Of a stretch of 64,000 nt of DNA, positions 34,779-49,900 are shown piece after piece. Origin of the DNA: Strongylocentrotus droebachiensis (Eukaryota; Echinodermata; Echinoidea; Camarodonta; Strongylocentrotidae); assembly GCA_035222895.1 (NCBI GenBank), contig JAVYIG010007191.1, forward strand, positions 1 to 64,000. The letters are read 5' to 3'. The notes under the pieces were generated by a model. The model made no database searches and was not told the origin of the DNA. It saw only the letters and a list, made by a program, of their open reading frames with translations. Positions within the stretch are counted from its first letter, which is position 1, and the number at the start of each line of letters is the position of its first letter. The translations under genes were made by a program, and so were the position numbers.

Positions 34779-37428
34779 TCAATTGCTGTCCCTATCTTTA
34801 ACTAGTATAAAGAAAACTATAACAACAAAAAATCACATTGCATAATTGAAAGTGTAATTTTCCTTGTTATATGATTCTAATCTAAGTAAGGGTATGAACT
34901 TGATAAAATCATTACACAATACTTCAAATTGTGGTGATGTCTGTAACGTATGGGTGAAAATACATTGGGCTGAATCTGTAAAATAATTCCTACTTTAGCA
35001 GAACAAATATTGAATTTAGTTTGTTTCTCTAACCTCAAAAAGAAGGGACAACATTCCTAATGGCTAAAGGAGAATGATTCAATATACATTCATGTATATA
35101 CTTAATTGATCATTGCTTAAATTGAGAATGTGTTGGCAAATTGATCTTATTACTAACATGACTGAGCTTTGGTTTATCAATTCTATCATCCAGTTCAATC
35201 TGTACCATAGGTCAAAGTTCATTGTTACATATGAAAGATATTTACAGTGGATAAATTAAAGAAAAGACAGAAGAACAAAGTTTTAAATATTACATTTTGA
35301 ATAAGAACTTACAAGGATATTACACACATACACATCAAATTTGAAGACTGAACTGTACAAATATAGACAATAAATAATACAAAAGAATCAAGGCTTGTTA
35401 ACGACTACTTTTCTCACTACGTGAATTAGCAAATGTTTGTAGCAAGGGATGTATGTTGCATCTTCTCATTCTCATTGATTCCAGAGTTCAAATGAAAATG
35501 AAAATAGCCTAGAAAAGTATCTTACCATAATGGCACTCTATAAATGATATCCAGCTTTTAATGATAATATGAGGTTATAAATGTGAAATTGAGACCTTTT
35601 AAAGAATACAAGAGTGCAAACAAGGGAGGATACACCTGCCTAATAGTTGGAACATGAAGAAATGAAGTCAAAAGAGACTTCCACGCTGATTGTTTATAAT
35701 ATTTTCTCTTTAAATCACTGATCTAAACATGACAACAAAAATCTTGTAACAACAGTTTGGAATGATTCTACGTTTAATTATAGAAGGTAATAAAAAGTCT
35801 GGTTTTATTTAAATTGATCAAAATACAGACCAGAGAAAAGTGCAAAATACATGTAGCCAACAATGGGAATCCAGCAAGTGACTTAAAAAGATTTTCTCCG
35901 TTTTCTAATTTTTGTAGCCATGTCAATGAAAAGTACTGTACGGAAATGAGCAAAAAATGAAGGAAAATACTAACATTACTGCTACAATCTAATAATACTA
36001 TCAATGAAAAGAATACTTGCAAAATATTTCACTCACATTAAAAATATTGAAATGATAGTTGGGAATGGGATGAATACTAGAGAATAGCTGGAATAATTGC
36101 ATTCAAACAGAAAATGAAACCACAATACATTCAATGTAATATTTTAAACTCCTTAATACATTATAAATATTCCATGTGTCATATTTCATATTTGCATAAA
36201 ATTTTGCAGTGGGGTGTACTCATCACAGATGCATACAACATTCATCATTAACACAAGAAGTGTACTCACTAAGTGGTTTCAATGCTTGACAAACACAGTG
36301 TAAAATCTTCAGGTAAACTTCTGCCCCTGCCATTGTATAAACATGAAAGTCAACTTACAGTGTATGTCCATACTACTTCGTCATGCTGAGTACTTTTCAA
36401 ACTATGACCTTCCTTTGGCTTTCAACATTAAAGGGACTTTCGATACTCTTAATCTCATCTTCCACAGGTACCTTTCCTTACATGAAAATCAACTCCTTTA
36501 AGATTGTTCTATATCTGATAATGATGTTTGCGGTTTCAATAATGATGTATATTAAAGGTGTTTGTACAGACGCTTGAGGGTGTTGGGAACTTAAATATTA
36601 TATAGACATTTTCTTTTGTACAAGTTATATCAATACTAATTAATTGTAAGTCACGCAGAAATTCAATTTTTGTTGGTATTTTTATATACAGTGAACCCAA
36701 TGATGAATAGATTGCATTGCAGAGCTTTAGAGAGTGAACATGAATCAATTTAACCCAAGAACCTGAAGTGTCTTATTTTTCCAGTCTATTTATAGACATC
36801 TGTCAAAATGTTATGAAATAATTCTGTTTTTTTTGTTTACAATGTTGAGTACTGTTGGATGATATGTTTGATACTCGTTGTGAGTTATCTGTGTAGTACA
36901 TATTGCCAAGAAGTATGGTCTTCAGATGATATTTTCACCGTTCAGTTGCCTGACCTATATGAAGCCATGCCGCACTCATAGATAAATATGTATTCACATG
37001 CTCCCTGTAGCAATGCTCACTTTATAGATGAACTTACATGCATATCATCACATTGATTGTTCTAGAAGTCATTTGCACTATGTAACAATGGTCCACAGGT
37101 TACTAAGGTCCAGTGTGAACATGCTCAACCTATACACTTCATATCGCAATCAATGTAGATGATGCATTCACACAAGACCTGTTCATTCCGATGAACATGT
37201 GAGGCTCTCCATGAGGATGTTTGAGGACCACCACGACTTATTCATTCAGTTTCAGCTTGATTGACATGACAAGACACACCACAACAACTCGACTCAGGTC
37301 ATGGTCAGAAGCATATAACAATCAGAGCATGGTTATGCTTTGATTTGTGAACATATCCACAGAGGCATACTGAAAACAATCCCATGCCACTGTAATGTCT
37401 TAGGGTGCGTTCATACGTTCAATCCTCA
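34779..37428. other. Region between the small gene and the KDM1B stop
   Basis: AT-rich, without recognisable exons or transposons. It must contain the KDM1B 3' UTR on the minus strand. A minus-strand AATAAA is present near 35804-35809, but it is too far away to call with confidence. Confidence 0.5.
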
Positions 37429-40400
37429 TCATAATGCAATGATCTTGTTAGCTTCTCTGATTCCACTGAGGTAGGCTCCTGTTACTGTCTGAGGAAAACT
37501 TCTGTTTGTTGCCTGGAAGAAGAACACAACAAATTGGTAAGCACTTCCATAAAATATCTGACAATGGTTACAGCTCAAATACCCAATTCACTTTCCCAAA
37601 TGCTTTTATCAATGATATCTGGCTAAACAGAGCCCTTAGTGTGTTCTAATCGATGCTGATCTGACTAAAGAGAGCTTTTAATTTGCAAGTGTGAATGGGG
37701 TCAAAGTGAAACATCTCCCTGTTACAATGTTCCCTGGAGTAAAGTGTAAATCTCCAAGAAACCCTAAAGGGTCACGATGTAACGTCAGGATGATTGGGTT
37801 GACTGTTCATTATCTTTACAACAGGATTACAAGACCCAATGTTCTTCAAGCAATAATTTGAAATTCTATGAAAGTCAACTCTAAGTTGGAGCTTGGTGTG
37901 ACTTTTTGATACCTAAATGTCCATGATGTAAATTCAATTTAGATCTTAACATGTAATGGGGAATCAAAAAATTTAATCTTTGCAAAAGACTTTAGAAGAT
38001 TCATTATTTTTCAAACACAAATTTGAAATTCTTGAGAGTCTAGTTTAGCCAGGGGGGATTAGACCACACAGCATGGTCACTGACAGGTGGCTATCTCATC
38101 AACTCAGCTCTCAATTAACATAAGAAAAAGAGGATCATGGGGGACGAGCAGTCACCGATTAGATATTGTTTGCTATATAGAGGGTGCAAGTAGCTATAAG
38201 TAGTGCAGTGGGGCATTAAGAGTACTTACTTCTCCTGCAAAGAAGATTTTCTCATCGATGCATTCAGCCAGGACATCATACGTCTCTCCGCTTGCACCAG
38301 AAGCTATGAAGCTATATGACATACCAGCAAACTCATCCTTGTGCCACTGGGTTACAAAGTACTTGCTTGGGTTCGGAACCGTCTGTGAGAAAAGACAGTA
38401 TTAAAGGCATCGTTTAACAATGTTAAATCTAAGATGCTTGGCTCTACGTGTTATGAGTGTCTGTGATATGATGTAATATTGAAGCCCTAAAAAACCTGCG
38501 CTTCAAAATGACCATGAAGACTGTGCCTCAAAAAAGTAAAAATCTTTGAGTGACCAGTTTTACCATACTCATTTTCCCCAATAGACTGTAGTGTTATAAA
38601 AAGGAAACCTAAGAATGAAATTTTGATTTCCAATCATAAATATCTTAAAAATCAGACAGGCGATTGGTTTTGAGTTTTGAGAATATAAAGTAACATTGCA
38701 CATATTAGGTGTTGTGGTCCAGTGTATAAGTCTCCAGACTGTTAACCACAAGGTGCAGGGTTTGAATACCTGCCACAACACTCGCATCCTTTGGCAAGAC
38801 GTTAATTACATTTGCCACATTCCACCCAAGTGAGCTAAATGGGTACCGATACCTGGTAGGATTATTCCTTGACATTATATCATAGATGTGTTATGCGACA
38901 TACATGAACGGATAATAATTATATTGCAGATGATAAGGAGAGTATCCATGTCATTCCTCCCAACATTCCACAGTAAATATAAAACATCTCTGTATTTACA
39001 AAATACAAAGTCTTTTGTGTGCTCTGACACATAAGTTTTCAGCAAAGGTGAGGAATAACACTAATAAAACGAAGGCCCCTAAAATAGGAATTTTCAGCAG
39101 CTAAACTATATCATTTACTTTTGTATTTCCTATCTTTCTCCCTCTAATGAAACTAAGATGAATTATTAAGGGGATAAAGCTCATATATTCCACATAGAAA
39201 ATAGTAAGAGGCAACCAACCATCTAGCAGAGATCTTCGATTCTTACCTGTTTAGGGAAGAGTTTCTTGAGACATGACAAGCATTTCTCCATCACTTCTTT
39301 CTCTGTCATCTCTTTCAGTTTCTGTACTGCATCACCACTGATGATTGACATCAGTACATTGCTGTCTTTATTCTGGTATTCAAAAAGACAAAGATGAAAA
39401 CAGATAAAAACAGATAAGTTGTGTATGTCATTTTATCTTTGATTCTTTACTTGTATGATCTAGCATGATAATTCATTCTGAGCTTATCTATGTACATCAT
39501 AGGGATTTCAAAGAAGGGCTATTGGACACCTGGGGAGTGTTTCACAAAGACTAAGATTGACTTTAAGTTGAACTTAACTATGGCAGGCCTGTCATGCCAC
39601 TAGTTCCTCTTACTATTTTTGGCGTTGGTTTCTCAAGGGACGTACAAATCGTGGTCACAAATATACAGAATTTCCTTTTTTTGATAGTTTATTATTGAAG
39701 GAAAAAATATTATCTAAAGATCATATTTGAAAGAACAATGGTGAGAGCAACCAGTGGCATGAATGGGCTGCCATAGAAACACCCCCCCCCCCCCTGGCCA
39801 TTGTTTCATTACTATATTCCTGTCAGCTTGGTGTTGTTGGTTATTTGTGATGGTGCTTGTCAGTAAAACAATTCATTGACACTTGAGTTGGTCTAGTGAT
39901 CATGCGTCTGGTATACCTATACAGCAAACTAGAGAGCAATCATGGGCTGCATCTTTTGGATAGTGTTATCAATGGTTAAACTCAAAATATTATTACTCAA
40001 ATCTGACTGTTACAAGTCTGGAAAAACATAATTTAATTGCACTAAAAATATGAAAATGGACCTACCAGATTTCTGGTAGGCTTGATGCTTATAACGGTAC
40101 AACTTTTACTACAATGGTTTATTCTGTATTCAAATATGGAAACAACACAATGATTGAGCTTGCTGGTCAACTTTACCCCATTGGACATGTCATAGAAGAT
40201 AGAGAAGAATCCTCTGTCAGAAGGGTCTGTTGGAATGTAACCAAAGTAGTCCGTCTCTTGTACTTTCTTCTCCCAAAATCTGGAGGGAAACTGCAGCCCG
40301 ATCTGTCACATAAATGATAACAATCTCTTAATATTCAAAATATCATGTATTCACATCTAAGCTTTTTGTAGAATTGTTATTTCAAAAGCCATTTGAAATA

Positions 40401-43400
40401 GATGCAAGACAAATAAGCTTGAACTCTGTCAAAAGTATATGAAATATATATTGATACAGAATGCAAAATAATTTCAATTCAAGGAGAAACAATCTTGTAA
40501 TAAAAGAATAACTGGGTAAAAGTAAGAAAATCTGACCCAGTTAAGAATAACATTGTACATTTTGGTAGTGGTCTGGCTTTTCCAATTCTAATTTTTTTAA
40601 CAGATTGTCCAATTCATTTCAAATCATCTGCAAAATAGGTCTATTTTAAACCATGGGGGACAATCCTTTATATTGAATTTCACAGAGTAGGATAACTGTA
40701 CTATTTTAGGCAGAGAAATGGGCTTGAATACAACTTTTTCAAAACACAAAGGTCTGAGACTGTACTTTACCTAATACAATGTTAAGTGCATAAAGACATA
40801 TTTTTTATAATGCGCTATATAAATATAATTTATTATTACCTTCTCAATGATCCCCGATCCTAGACTGTTGATTGCTTCTATCTTGTCTTCAGGTAGAGGA
40901 GGTGTGAAGCTGATTACTTCAGATTGCAGTAACGCTAGAGGGATCGTCAAGAGAACCTGAATTATACAGATAAAAAGAGAATCAAAAGTAAAACTTCATA
41001 ATACACATTGAACTATGAAGATAATACTGCTATTTTGTATAATTTGTAATTCAAAGCAAAACTTGTCAAAATTCAAGCAAAATACTGCATTTTATACTGT
41101 CCTCTTCTAGCTTTCAAAACTTATTTTTGATTTGTCTTAAACTAACTATTATAGATGTACCAGGAAACCATGACCAATAGTGGTCCAGCAAATGCCCTGT
41201 GCTTTTGTCAGTATAGATTTTGAGTTTACAATGCAATTAGGTTACATTTAGTGTTATGGTTAGGGTTAGGATTAGTGTATGGTCCAGAGCTGAAGATAGA
41301 AATTCAGATGTGAAATCATGAACATGGAGCAATTGTTGCTGGAGTATGAGACATACAACTGGGCCCCATTTCACAAAACTTGTCATCAGTGAAATATGAC
41401 AGTCTTTGTTATAAGCTACTGAAATCCTTGCTTCTGATTGGTTATCTGCAGATTTGTCACTAATTTTTGTCATTTGTCCTTGAAAAAAGGGCTTTGTGAA
41501 ACGGGTCCCAGATCACAATGTATTACCTTCAACCTTTACAGTGACTATCATTCACAAAATAGCATGTAAATAATCATATTTTTCTGTCTTACGACTATAA
41601 AAATATCTTCTATGGGGATTAATTTCAAAATGCATGTAATGCAGTGTTAGTGTACTGAGAAACAAAATTGTCTACATCTGCATATCTACATTTTGTCACC
41701 AGCTACAGTAGTGGAAGAATGTAAGTGAACATGACTGATTACCTTCTGAGCTGTTATTGTCTCGCCATCCTTGAGTGTGATGGTGATGTCATCAGCTGAA
41801 TGATCGACAGCAGTGACTTGGTGTTGTAGTCTTACATCCAGACCCTTTGCTAGTTCAGTAAAGACTGTGTGATAGCCTTCTTTCAGGAGACAATGATCAC
41901 CAGCAAACTGAGCAAAAGCTTCATTCTGATCCCAATGAAGGGAAGAAACCTAGAGATAATATGACAGGAAGACTTTAACTGTCAGTGGAGTAGATAAGCG
42001 GACAGTCAAGGGAGGGGGATTATGAATAGATTAACCCCTTCGCCGACCAGAACAAATAATAATAGATTATGCATTATACAACATTTAGAAGCAGCTGCCT
42101 ATTTTTTAAAGCTTTAAATCAATAGGATGAGGGTTTAGTGTGATTCAAATCTTAGATAAGTCAATTTATCTACAACAGTCTTTCTGAATCAATCAACTTG
42201 TAGGAAACTGATGCAAAGCAAGGAATTAATGATTATCCTTATTATCATTACATCATTTTAGAGAGAGGGAGAAATTTATGAATCCCACTATAATAAAATA
42301 AAGTTGACATTAATTGAACCTAAAGCCAGATAAGACTGTACCCCTTCCCTCAAACAAACAAAATGTGTATAATTCATTTACCTGTATAATCATTTTCATT
42401 TGGCCTTTTCCTTCTATTTTAGGTAATTTACAGCCTAATGCCCGAATAGACTTGACAAATTGGCAACCTTGAACTTACCTTAGCTAGATTGCTACCACAT
42501 GCATACTCTAGGTTACTGATGTGGAACTGTAAGAGTCTGTCTTCCTCCGCTGAGAATGTGAGATTGGTTTCATCCATGAACGTCTGATGCATCTCCATGA
42601 TTTTCTCTGAGGAAAACAGATAAAAGAGGTGATGATTGTAAACTTGGATGGAGCGATAAGATACCAAAATTTGGATGGAACGATAAGATACCAAAACTTG
42701 GATCCTACGATAAGATACCAAAACTTGGATCCAACAATAAAATACCAATACCTATTCTTTTTGTCATAATAACATTTGATCCCAGTTTACATCTGCCCTT
42801 TATGATTAACAGCTATCACTGGTCTGAGGTTTTGTCTGTTAAAAGAATGGCATCGACTCATAAACTTAATAACAGAGTTAACACCCTTCTGATCTCAACA
42901 GACAACTTATTGGATGTTTATGTATTGTTCTGTTGTAACAAGCCTAACGTCAACTCTGGGATATGCGTGACAAAAAAAAAACCCTCAAGATTGCTTTTTT
43001 GTTAATGACAGTCTCTGTGTTGTATTGAGTTTCACACTTTACTACCTGCTCTATCTTGTTTGGTTTTCTGTCTCATAAGAAAGAAGTTTACTCACTGCCT
43101 AGAGGTGAGTCTGAGTTTGAGAACTTGTCTTTCCTCCATTCTGCGATGGCATCTAGCATTGCATTGAAATGAAACTCAACCCGTTTGTCTACATGTAAGT
43201 CAGTCACCACACCTCCCTCTCCTAGCAGGTCACACCGTTCATGCATCTTACGCAGCTTGAAACCACCCTGTAAGAGGAATGCATTCAATAAGGTAAACTG
43301 ATGGTATTCCACAGCTGTGATGGTATCTGATGGTATTCCACAGCTTTGATGGTATCTGATGCTTTGATGGTATCTGATGGTATTCAAAGCGTAAATCATT

Positions 43401-46400
43401 CATGAAGATGAATTTGATGGTATACCTTTCGTGACCATTATCTGCAAATCAGACTGAATACCAAAATCAAATATTTAAGTCAGACTCATACCATGGATGG
43501 CACTTGATATAAAAAACTCATGATGGATATAAAGTATCATCTTTATTTATCAGTTAGAATGAATTTTATGAGTGGCATTTAAGACTTAGGCACATAATAA
43601 CTGAAACATAACACTGACTATTTGCAATTTACAGAGTTTGTAGCAATGAAAATATCCATCATAAACGATATATGAAAGTTTTATCTAGTGAAAGTATCTG
43701 TGTTGACAGTAGATTTTGTATAACTTATAAGAGATGGCTAACTTACCTGTTCACACATAAGTGCAATAGGGTTATTGATACATCCATTAACAATCTGAGC
43801 TCCTTTACCAACACATGATCCTAATGATTGATCATCCCATACTCTTCCTCCAATCCTATCCCTAGCCTCAAGCATTGTGACATCACAACCCATGTTAGTC
43901 AGGTGACGTGCTGCAGCCAATCCTGCTACTCCTGCTCCTATCACAATGATCTTCCCCTGTTAAACAACACATTCAAAGGAAGAGAAGTGGTACACATATC
44001 TATGATATTACTCTGTTCCAATACTTCACAGATAGACATGTATAGAAATAATATTCTGATTGTACATAGCGCATATCAAATTAAGACATGAGCTTCCAAA
44101 TGCTTAGGACAAATCGTTCTGACATTGGTTATAACTACAAAGATAAAGCTTCATGGATTATTTAGCTATACATATTACCCTACAAGTACTAAATATGCCA
44201 ACTTACTGTAAATGTACTCAAGAGCGATCTAAAATTTGCTCTGCACTTTATTTCACCTGATATATAAGTTTAAGGTCCAACTTGTGATTGGGTCTAACAT
44301 TAGATTTACGGTTAGGTTTAGAATAAGGTTTAGGGTTGAGGATGAAACTGATTCATAATTATCACTAGAACATATGTCTTACAATCATTCTTAAAACCCA
44401 GGGCTCGTCTTATAAAGAATTGCGATTGATCCAAATCAATCGCAAGTCTTCCAAAGGTCTTTTCTCTTCTTTCCTATAACAGAAAAAAAATTGTGACATA
44501 GATCTGAATACACCTTTTTTCCTCCAATTGACCTCCTCTATCAAAAATGGCTGGAATTTCCTGAAAAAGGGGGTCCAGGACTTACCATCCCCACATCTCT
44601 ACAGACTTGGAGCTCTTTAGGAGGGTCCCTGAGTAGTCCTGTGTTGATGAGTCCTTTCCGTGTCAGAAAGGCTACGATCGGTTCCAGGATCTCAGAACAT
44701 TTTATCCTCACCAAGCCTCTCACAACTAGTCTCTGTGTACAGATATGAGCTGTCAGGAATTCCTAATGGAAAATCAAGCAGATTATAAACAATTAACATC
44801 ATATAGAAATATTAGCTCAAATGAATGTAACTAGGTTCATATCAGATTCTTCTTAGCTCCATGGATAGATGGGCAAATAAAAGTAATAGTGTTCCATATT
44901 TTACTGACCTCACCTAAGATTTTTGTACACTTGATTATTGCAGGAAGTCAATATCACTTCTAAGAGCTGAGATAAGTCCAGGGGGTGTTTCACAAAGAGT
45001 TTAACTCGAACTTAACTCTCAGTCGGACTTGAATATTATGCAGAGCCATTTGTAGCCTTAAAATAAAATATATTCAAAAGCAAAAATTGAAGTATTTTAG
45101 ACTTTTCATAAAGTCCACACCGAGAACATGAAATCTCCTTGATAACAGACAATATGAATGATTTGAATCACCATTTTATGCCTATTAAAATAACTTATGC
45201 AAAATATTTTCAATGATGCTAACGGCTTTCCATAATTGTTAAGTCCAACTTAGAGTTAAGTTCAACTTAGGATCTTTGTGAAACACCCCCCAGATATGAA
45301 GAGAAGTTAAGCACATGATGGCAATGTACGTTAAGAATCCCCAAATACTTGGTAATTGTATGGGACACCAAATATGTGAATACCCTAGACTTGTCCAGGG
45401 GGGTGTTTCACAAAACTTGTCATCAGTGACAAATGACAGTTTTTGTTATAAGCTACTGAAATCCTTGCTTCTCTTGTCATTTAAAAAAGGCTTGGTGAAA
45501 CGGGTCCCAGATACTTACTTTACATCTCTGAGCCCACAAGGCTAGGACCAGGTTCCTGAGAGCTAGATACATCTGCTGCTCTCTCTCAAACTCAGGGAAC
45601 TCTTCCACCTCCTCATGCTCCATCACATCAGGGCAGATACACAGAGCTTTACCCTGCTCATCTGGCTGGTAGAATGGCTGGAAGTATGGACTCACTCCTG
45701 CAGCTGAGCAAAGGGATCATAATCATAATCAAGAAAATAATAACTGTTTCTTGTAAAGCCCCACTGCACTACTTATAGCTACTTACGCCCTCCATATAGC
45801 AAACAATGCCTCATCAGTGCCTGCTGGTCCCCCATGATCCCCCTTTTCTTATGTTAATTGAGAGCTGATATGATGAGATAACCACCTGTTAGTGACGTTG
45901 CAGGGGGGTCTAATCCCCCTGGCCAAACTAGTACAGACAGGCTTTAAAGCACCTTACTATTTATGATGTAACAGACCAAAGCCTTTACAGTGAGTACTAA
46001 AAGAGAAGCCACGGTCCTGTGAATGAGTCATCAAACTAAACGGATCACACAGTAAACAAATGGGAATCCTTGCCACAGCACTGTCCTTTCACAAGGCATC
46101 TATCTACATTTCTTACCTCGACCCAGATTAAGTAAATGGGATCCTGTTCAGACTAAATTAAATGAATTAATATTAATATTTATAAACCCTCTCCTTCTTT
46201 TTGTTGTTTCTGCTTTTGTTTCTCTCCTTCATGTCTAAATTTTCCTAATGATTACATGGGCATCATAAACGAAGAAAATACATACAGCAATAAACATGCA
46301 AACAGTATTATCTAAAACATGCACTGAATCTCAATTTAGTTCTTCACTTACCAAAAGGTTCTTCTCCTTCAGATGTCAATGAGCCTATAAGAGAGAAAGA

Positions 46401-46867
46401 AAATAGATGTTTTGTTTCTCTTCATCAATCTTTATGATACCACAAGGTACTTATGTTGCCAACATAACAGTACTATCATAATTTGACTGCTAATTTAAAA
46501 TGTGGATTTTATATCAAATGTCAAAATGAAAATGTTGCTCAGTCAGTATTTCTGATTTCAATTTTAACACTCTTTAAGTTATAATGAACATTATGCACAC
46601 ACTTGTAACTTTACACTACTAAAACTAGAATGTATAAGATTGATCAAACAAAACTAAAGAGACAGTATACCCTTATTCAGTTTCATATACTTGTAGAGAT
46701 TTAAGTTCAACCCTACACAAAACAATAACTTACCTTTTCCTTACTCTAAGCTAAACCCTTATCTTAACCCAGGCGCGGATCCAGGATTTCTTAGGGGAGG
46801 GGGCCAACTTTTTTTTTTTGTTGCTCCCGAAAATTTGAAAATCGTGCCGGCCGAAAAGTCGCTCAGT

Positions 46868-46902
<35 letters not shown>

Positions 46903-49900
46903 AAGCGGACATTTTTGTTTTGTTTTTTGGGAGTCCAAAAAAAAATCGCAACGACTCAGCCAGCCGAAAAGTCGCTCAGTGGATTTTTTTCTCAAGGGGG
47001 GGGGGGGGGGGGGGCCCGGGCCCCCCCCCCCCCCTGGATCCGCCACTGTCTTAACCTTAGACCTAACTTACAATCCAATGGCATCCCTCATCCTACATCT
47101 CTGACAAAATAAAGTATGGAGAAAACTTCCCATCACAAATATGTAAATATAGATTCAACATTGATATAGTCAATTAAGGCCTTGAAAAAAAAGATATTGT
47201 ATTGCCCTTTGCGACCGACCCAAACATTTTGAAATCTACGGTCGGATTTTAAAAAAAAAGAAATGTTACCGTTTTTCAAAACTGAGAAAAATAAGCCCAA
47301 AGACGGAGAAAAAAATTTAAAAGGTTAAAAAAAAAGATTTCTAACCGACCGACCCATGTTTTGGCACCTAAAGGGCAATATAATTTTTTTGTTTTGTTGG
47401 CCTAATGGATAGAGAAACTGACCTCCTTTCCTTGATGCTATGGGACAGGATGCACTGAGACCCACTCCATCAGGGAAGTAAGATGTAAGGAAGGGAGCAG
47501 CGGGAGAGTTCTTCAGGAGAGGTGGCATGACAAGGAGAGATAACCATTCTAAATCAAACGTCTGTTCAACACGATGGTCCTGGAGTACAGTACAGTGATC
47601 TGATGGTGTGCTCTGTGAAGAAGGATGGAAGGTCAAACTCAAGCTTTAACGACAGTGGAGAAATGTCCAATGTGTTGTTATAATAGTGATAGTGAGGGCT
47701 ATTAAAAATGTCAATGGTAGTGTATGTAACCAAGTAGTCCCTGGCTATCATTGCCCAGACAACACAAGCCCAAGTTGACAATGATTCCCTGCACAACAAC
47801 TATTAACCCCCGTCCCTCCACACCGCCCGACAGGTCAGCTCAGACAATTTACTCCATGACGGCTATGAAAAGGTTAGTCTTTAACAGGTAGTTGCCAGGG
47901 GAAATAGTGTAGGGGTTAAAAGTGGAAATGTCTCTTTGGTTTCTTAAAGGGATCAGGTAACTTTGTCTCAGATCTGAAACAAAATTCTGGTTTTAGCTCA
48001 TGCTGCAATGATAACCAAAACCTTTAGGTCAGTCAGGAACCACATGAATTTTATAAGCCGATCGCCTGTCTGATTATCAAGATATTTATGATTGGAAATC
48101 GAAATTTCAATCTTCTTTCTTTACCAACTGTAAATTGATTTTACTAAACTTTATAAATATTGAAAGCAATAGCTGACCTGTTTTGCTCCTGCCTCATATC
48201 CACAGACATAGGTCTGTATGATTTCCATTGTAACTATATTCTTGGAGGGGAATTCCCTCCATTTGCCACAGCCAGGTTGGGTGCATTGAAGCCAGAATGG
48301 GAGCACTTTATCTGACATGTAGGACTTGAGACTAGGCTCAGTCTTGCCATTGCTTCCCCAAACACGCTTCCAGTTAGAGACAAGCTGATAACCTTGATGA
48401 TGGCTAAATAATAGGCAAAAAAATATATGACAGTTTATAGGTAAGGGATAGAGTGGTCATTTTAAATTACAGGAAAGCTCCAAACCCAGAAGTAAGATGC
48501 TTTCACCAGAGAAAAAAAAAAAAAAATGATGATTACGAATTACAAATTTCAGAATATTTTAAAGACAAGGAGATTAACCTATTTTTTAGATAAAGTTGCA
48601 ACTCATTCATGAGTTTGTAATGCCATTCTCTCACTATTCACCAATGTTTTGTTTTTGTTTTTTTACTTTAAGTTCTCACAAATCCTTATTATTTGTTTCA
48701 GATGATTGTTTTGGTTGCCATTATTACTATTGGAAATGGTGCATGAATAGTGTTGTTAAAGGTACTATGTCCATTTGCAGGCCAAAAAAATGAAAAGGTT
48801 AAATTCCAACTGCATTTGAATGATAATACTGATTTAGAACTTCCCTAAAAAAAGGGGGGCTTGAAAATGTCTTTAAGTGGGAAAATAACGACTATTAGTT
48901 GTCAAATCGACTTGTGAGCTATAGAGCCAGTAAGTAATAGTCTGATTTTCAGACCATTGTACCGAATGGTCGTACGTTTTATGCTGCGCAAAGATTCATC
49001 AGTTTAATTTTGGCCATTACAAGAAGTGGGTTATTGATGTAGACAAATGCTCATGTACCCTTTACAGCTTATTTTATGTATGTTATTACCAAAGAAGAAG
49101 ACAAGCCAGTCAGTCACTCAATAGTGTCTGATAGTTAAGTCTAGCAAGTAAACAGTTTCCTTGCATAATTTGAATATTAGGACACTGCTAACATTTAAAT
49201 TTCACAGATAGGACATACATGACATATTCATAATTCCTGCAAAGTTCTACAGAATTTGATGTTAAAGGGACATTTAAGGTAAGATCTAATGACCTCTATA
49301 ATGTGCTTTTGTAAAGCCATATTATAAGAAGTAATTCAAATCTAAATACAGGCTTCTCAATCATTATCAATGCACTCACCTTCTGTAGAAGTAGTCAAAG
49401 CATTCATTACAATAATGTTCTCCTGCTGAGAGATGATACCATCTAGCTGTATAACCAGCTCCAGCACAACTACAAAGAAACAAAGGGATACCATTAGAAA
49501 CGATGCAACAAACTCTCTTATATTCACATGGGGTATGGTACATTAGTACAGCATTGAGATAACAAACAGTTTTATACAGTAGGCTTGCGGTGCACCATGT
49601 GAGAGAGAGAGGGAGGATTGAGGAGTCCTGAAAAGGACTCTCAGTAATCTTTCTTGAGGGTGTGTAGTCCTGAAAAGGACCGTTGGTGTAGTCTTGAAAA
49701 AGACTGTTGGTTATCTTTCTTAGCTTATAGTTCTAAGTGCTTGGAGAGGATGAGTGGCGGGAGTGGCTCGGCATTTCGAACAGGTTGACTATCCGTCGTC
49801 AGGAGTGTCTCACATGGTGCACCCACAAGCCTACTGTATATCTACATCACCTTGCAAGCCGATACTTACAAGCAGCATCAAACAGAAATTTGGTGCCTCC

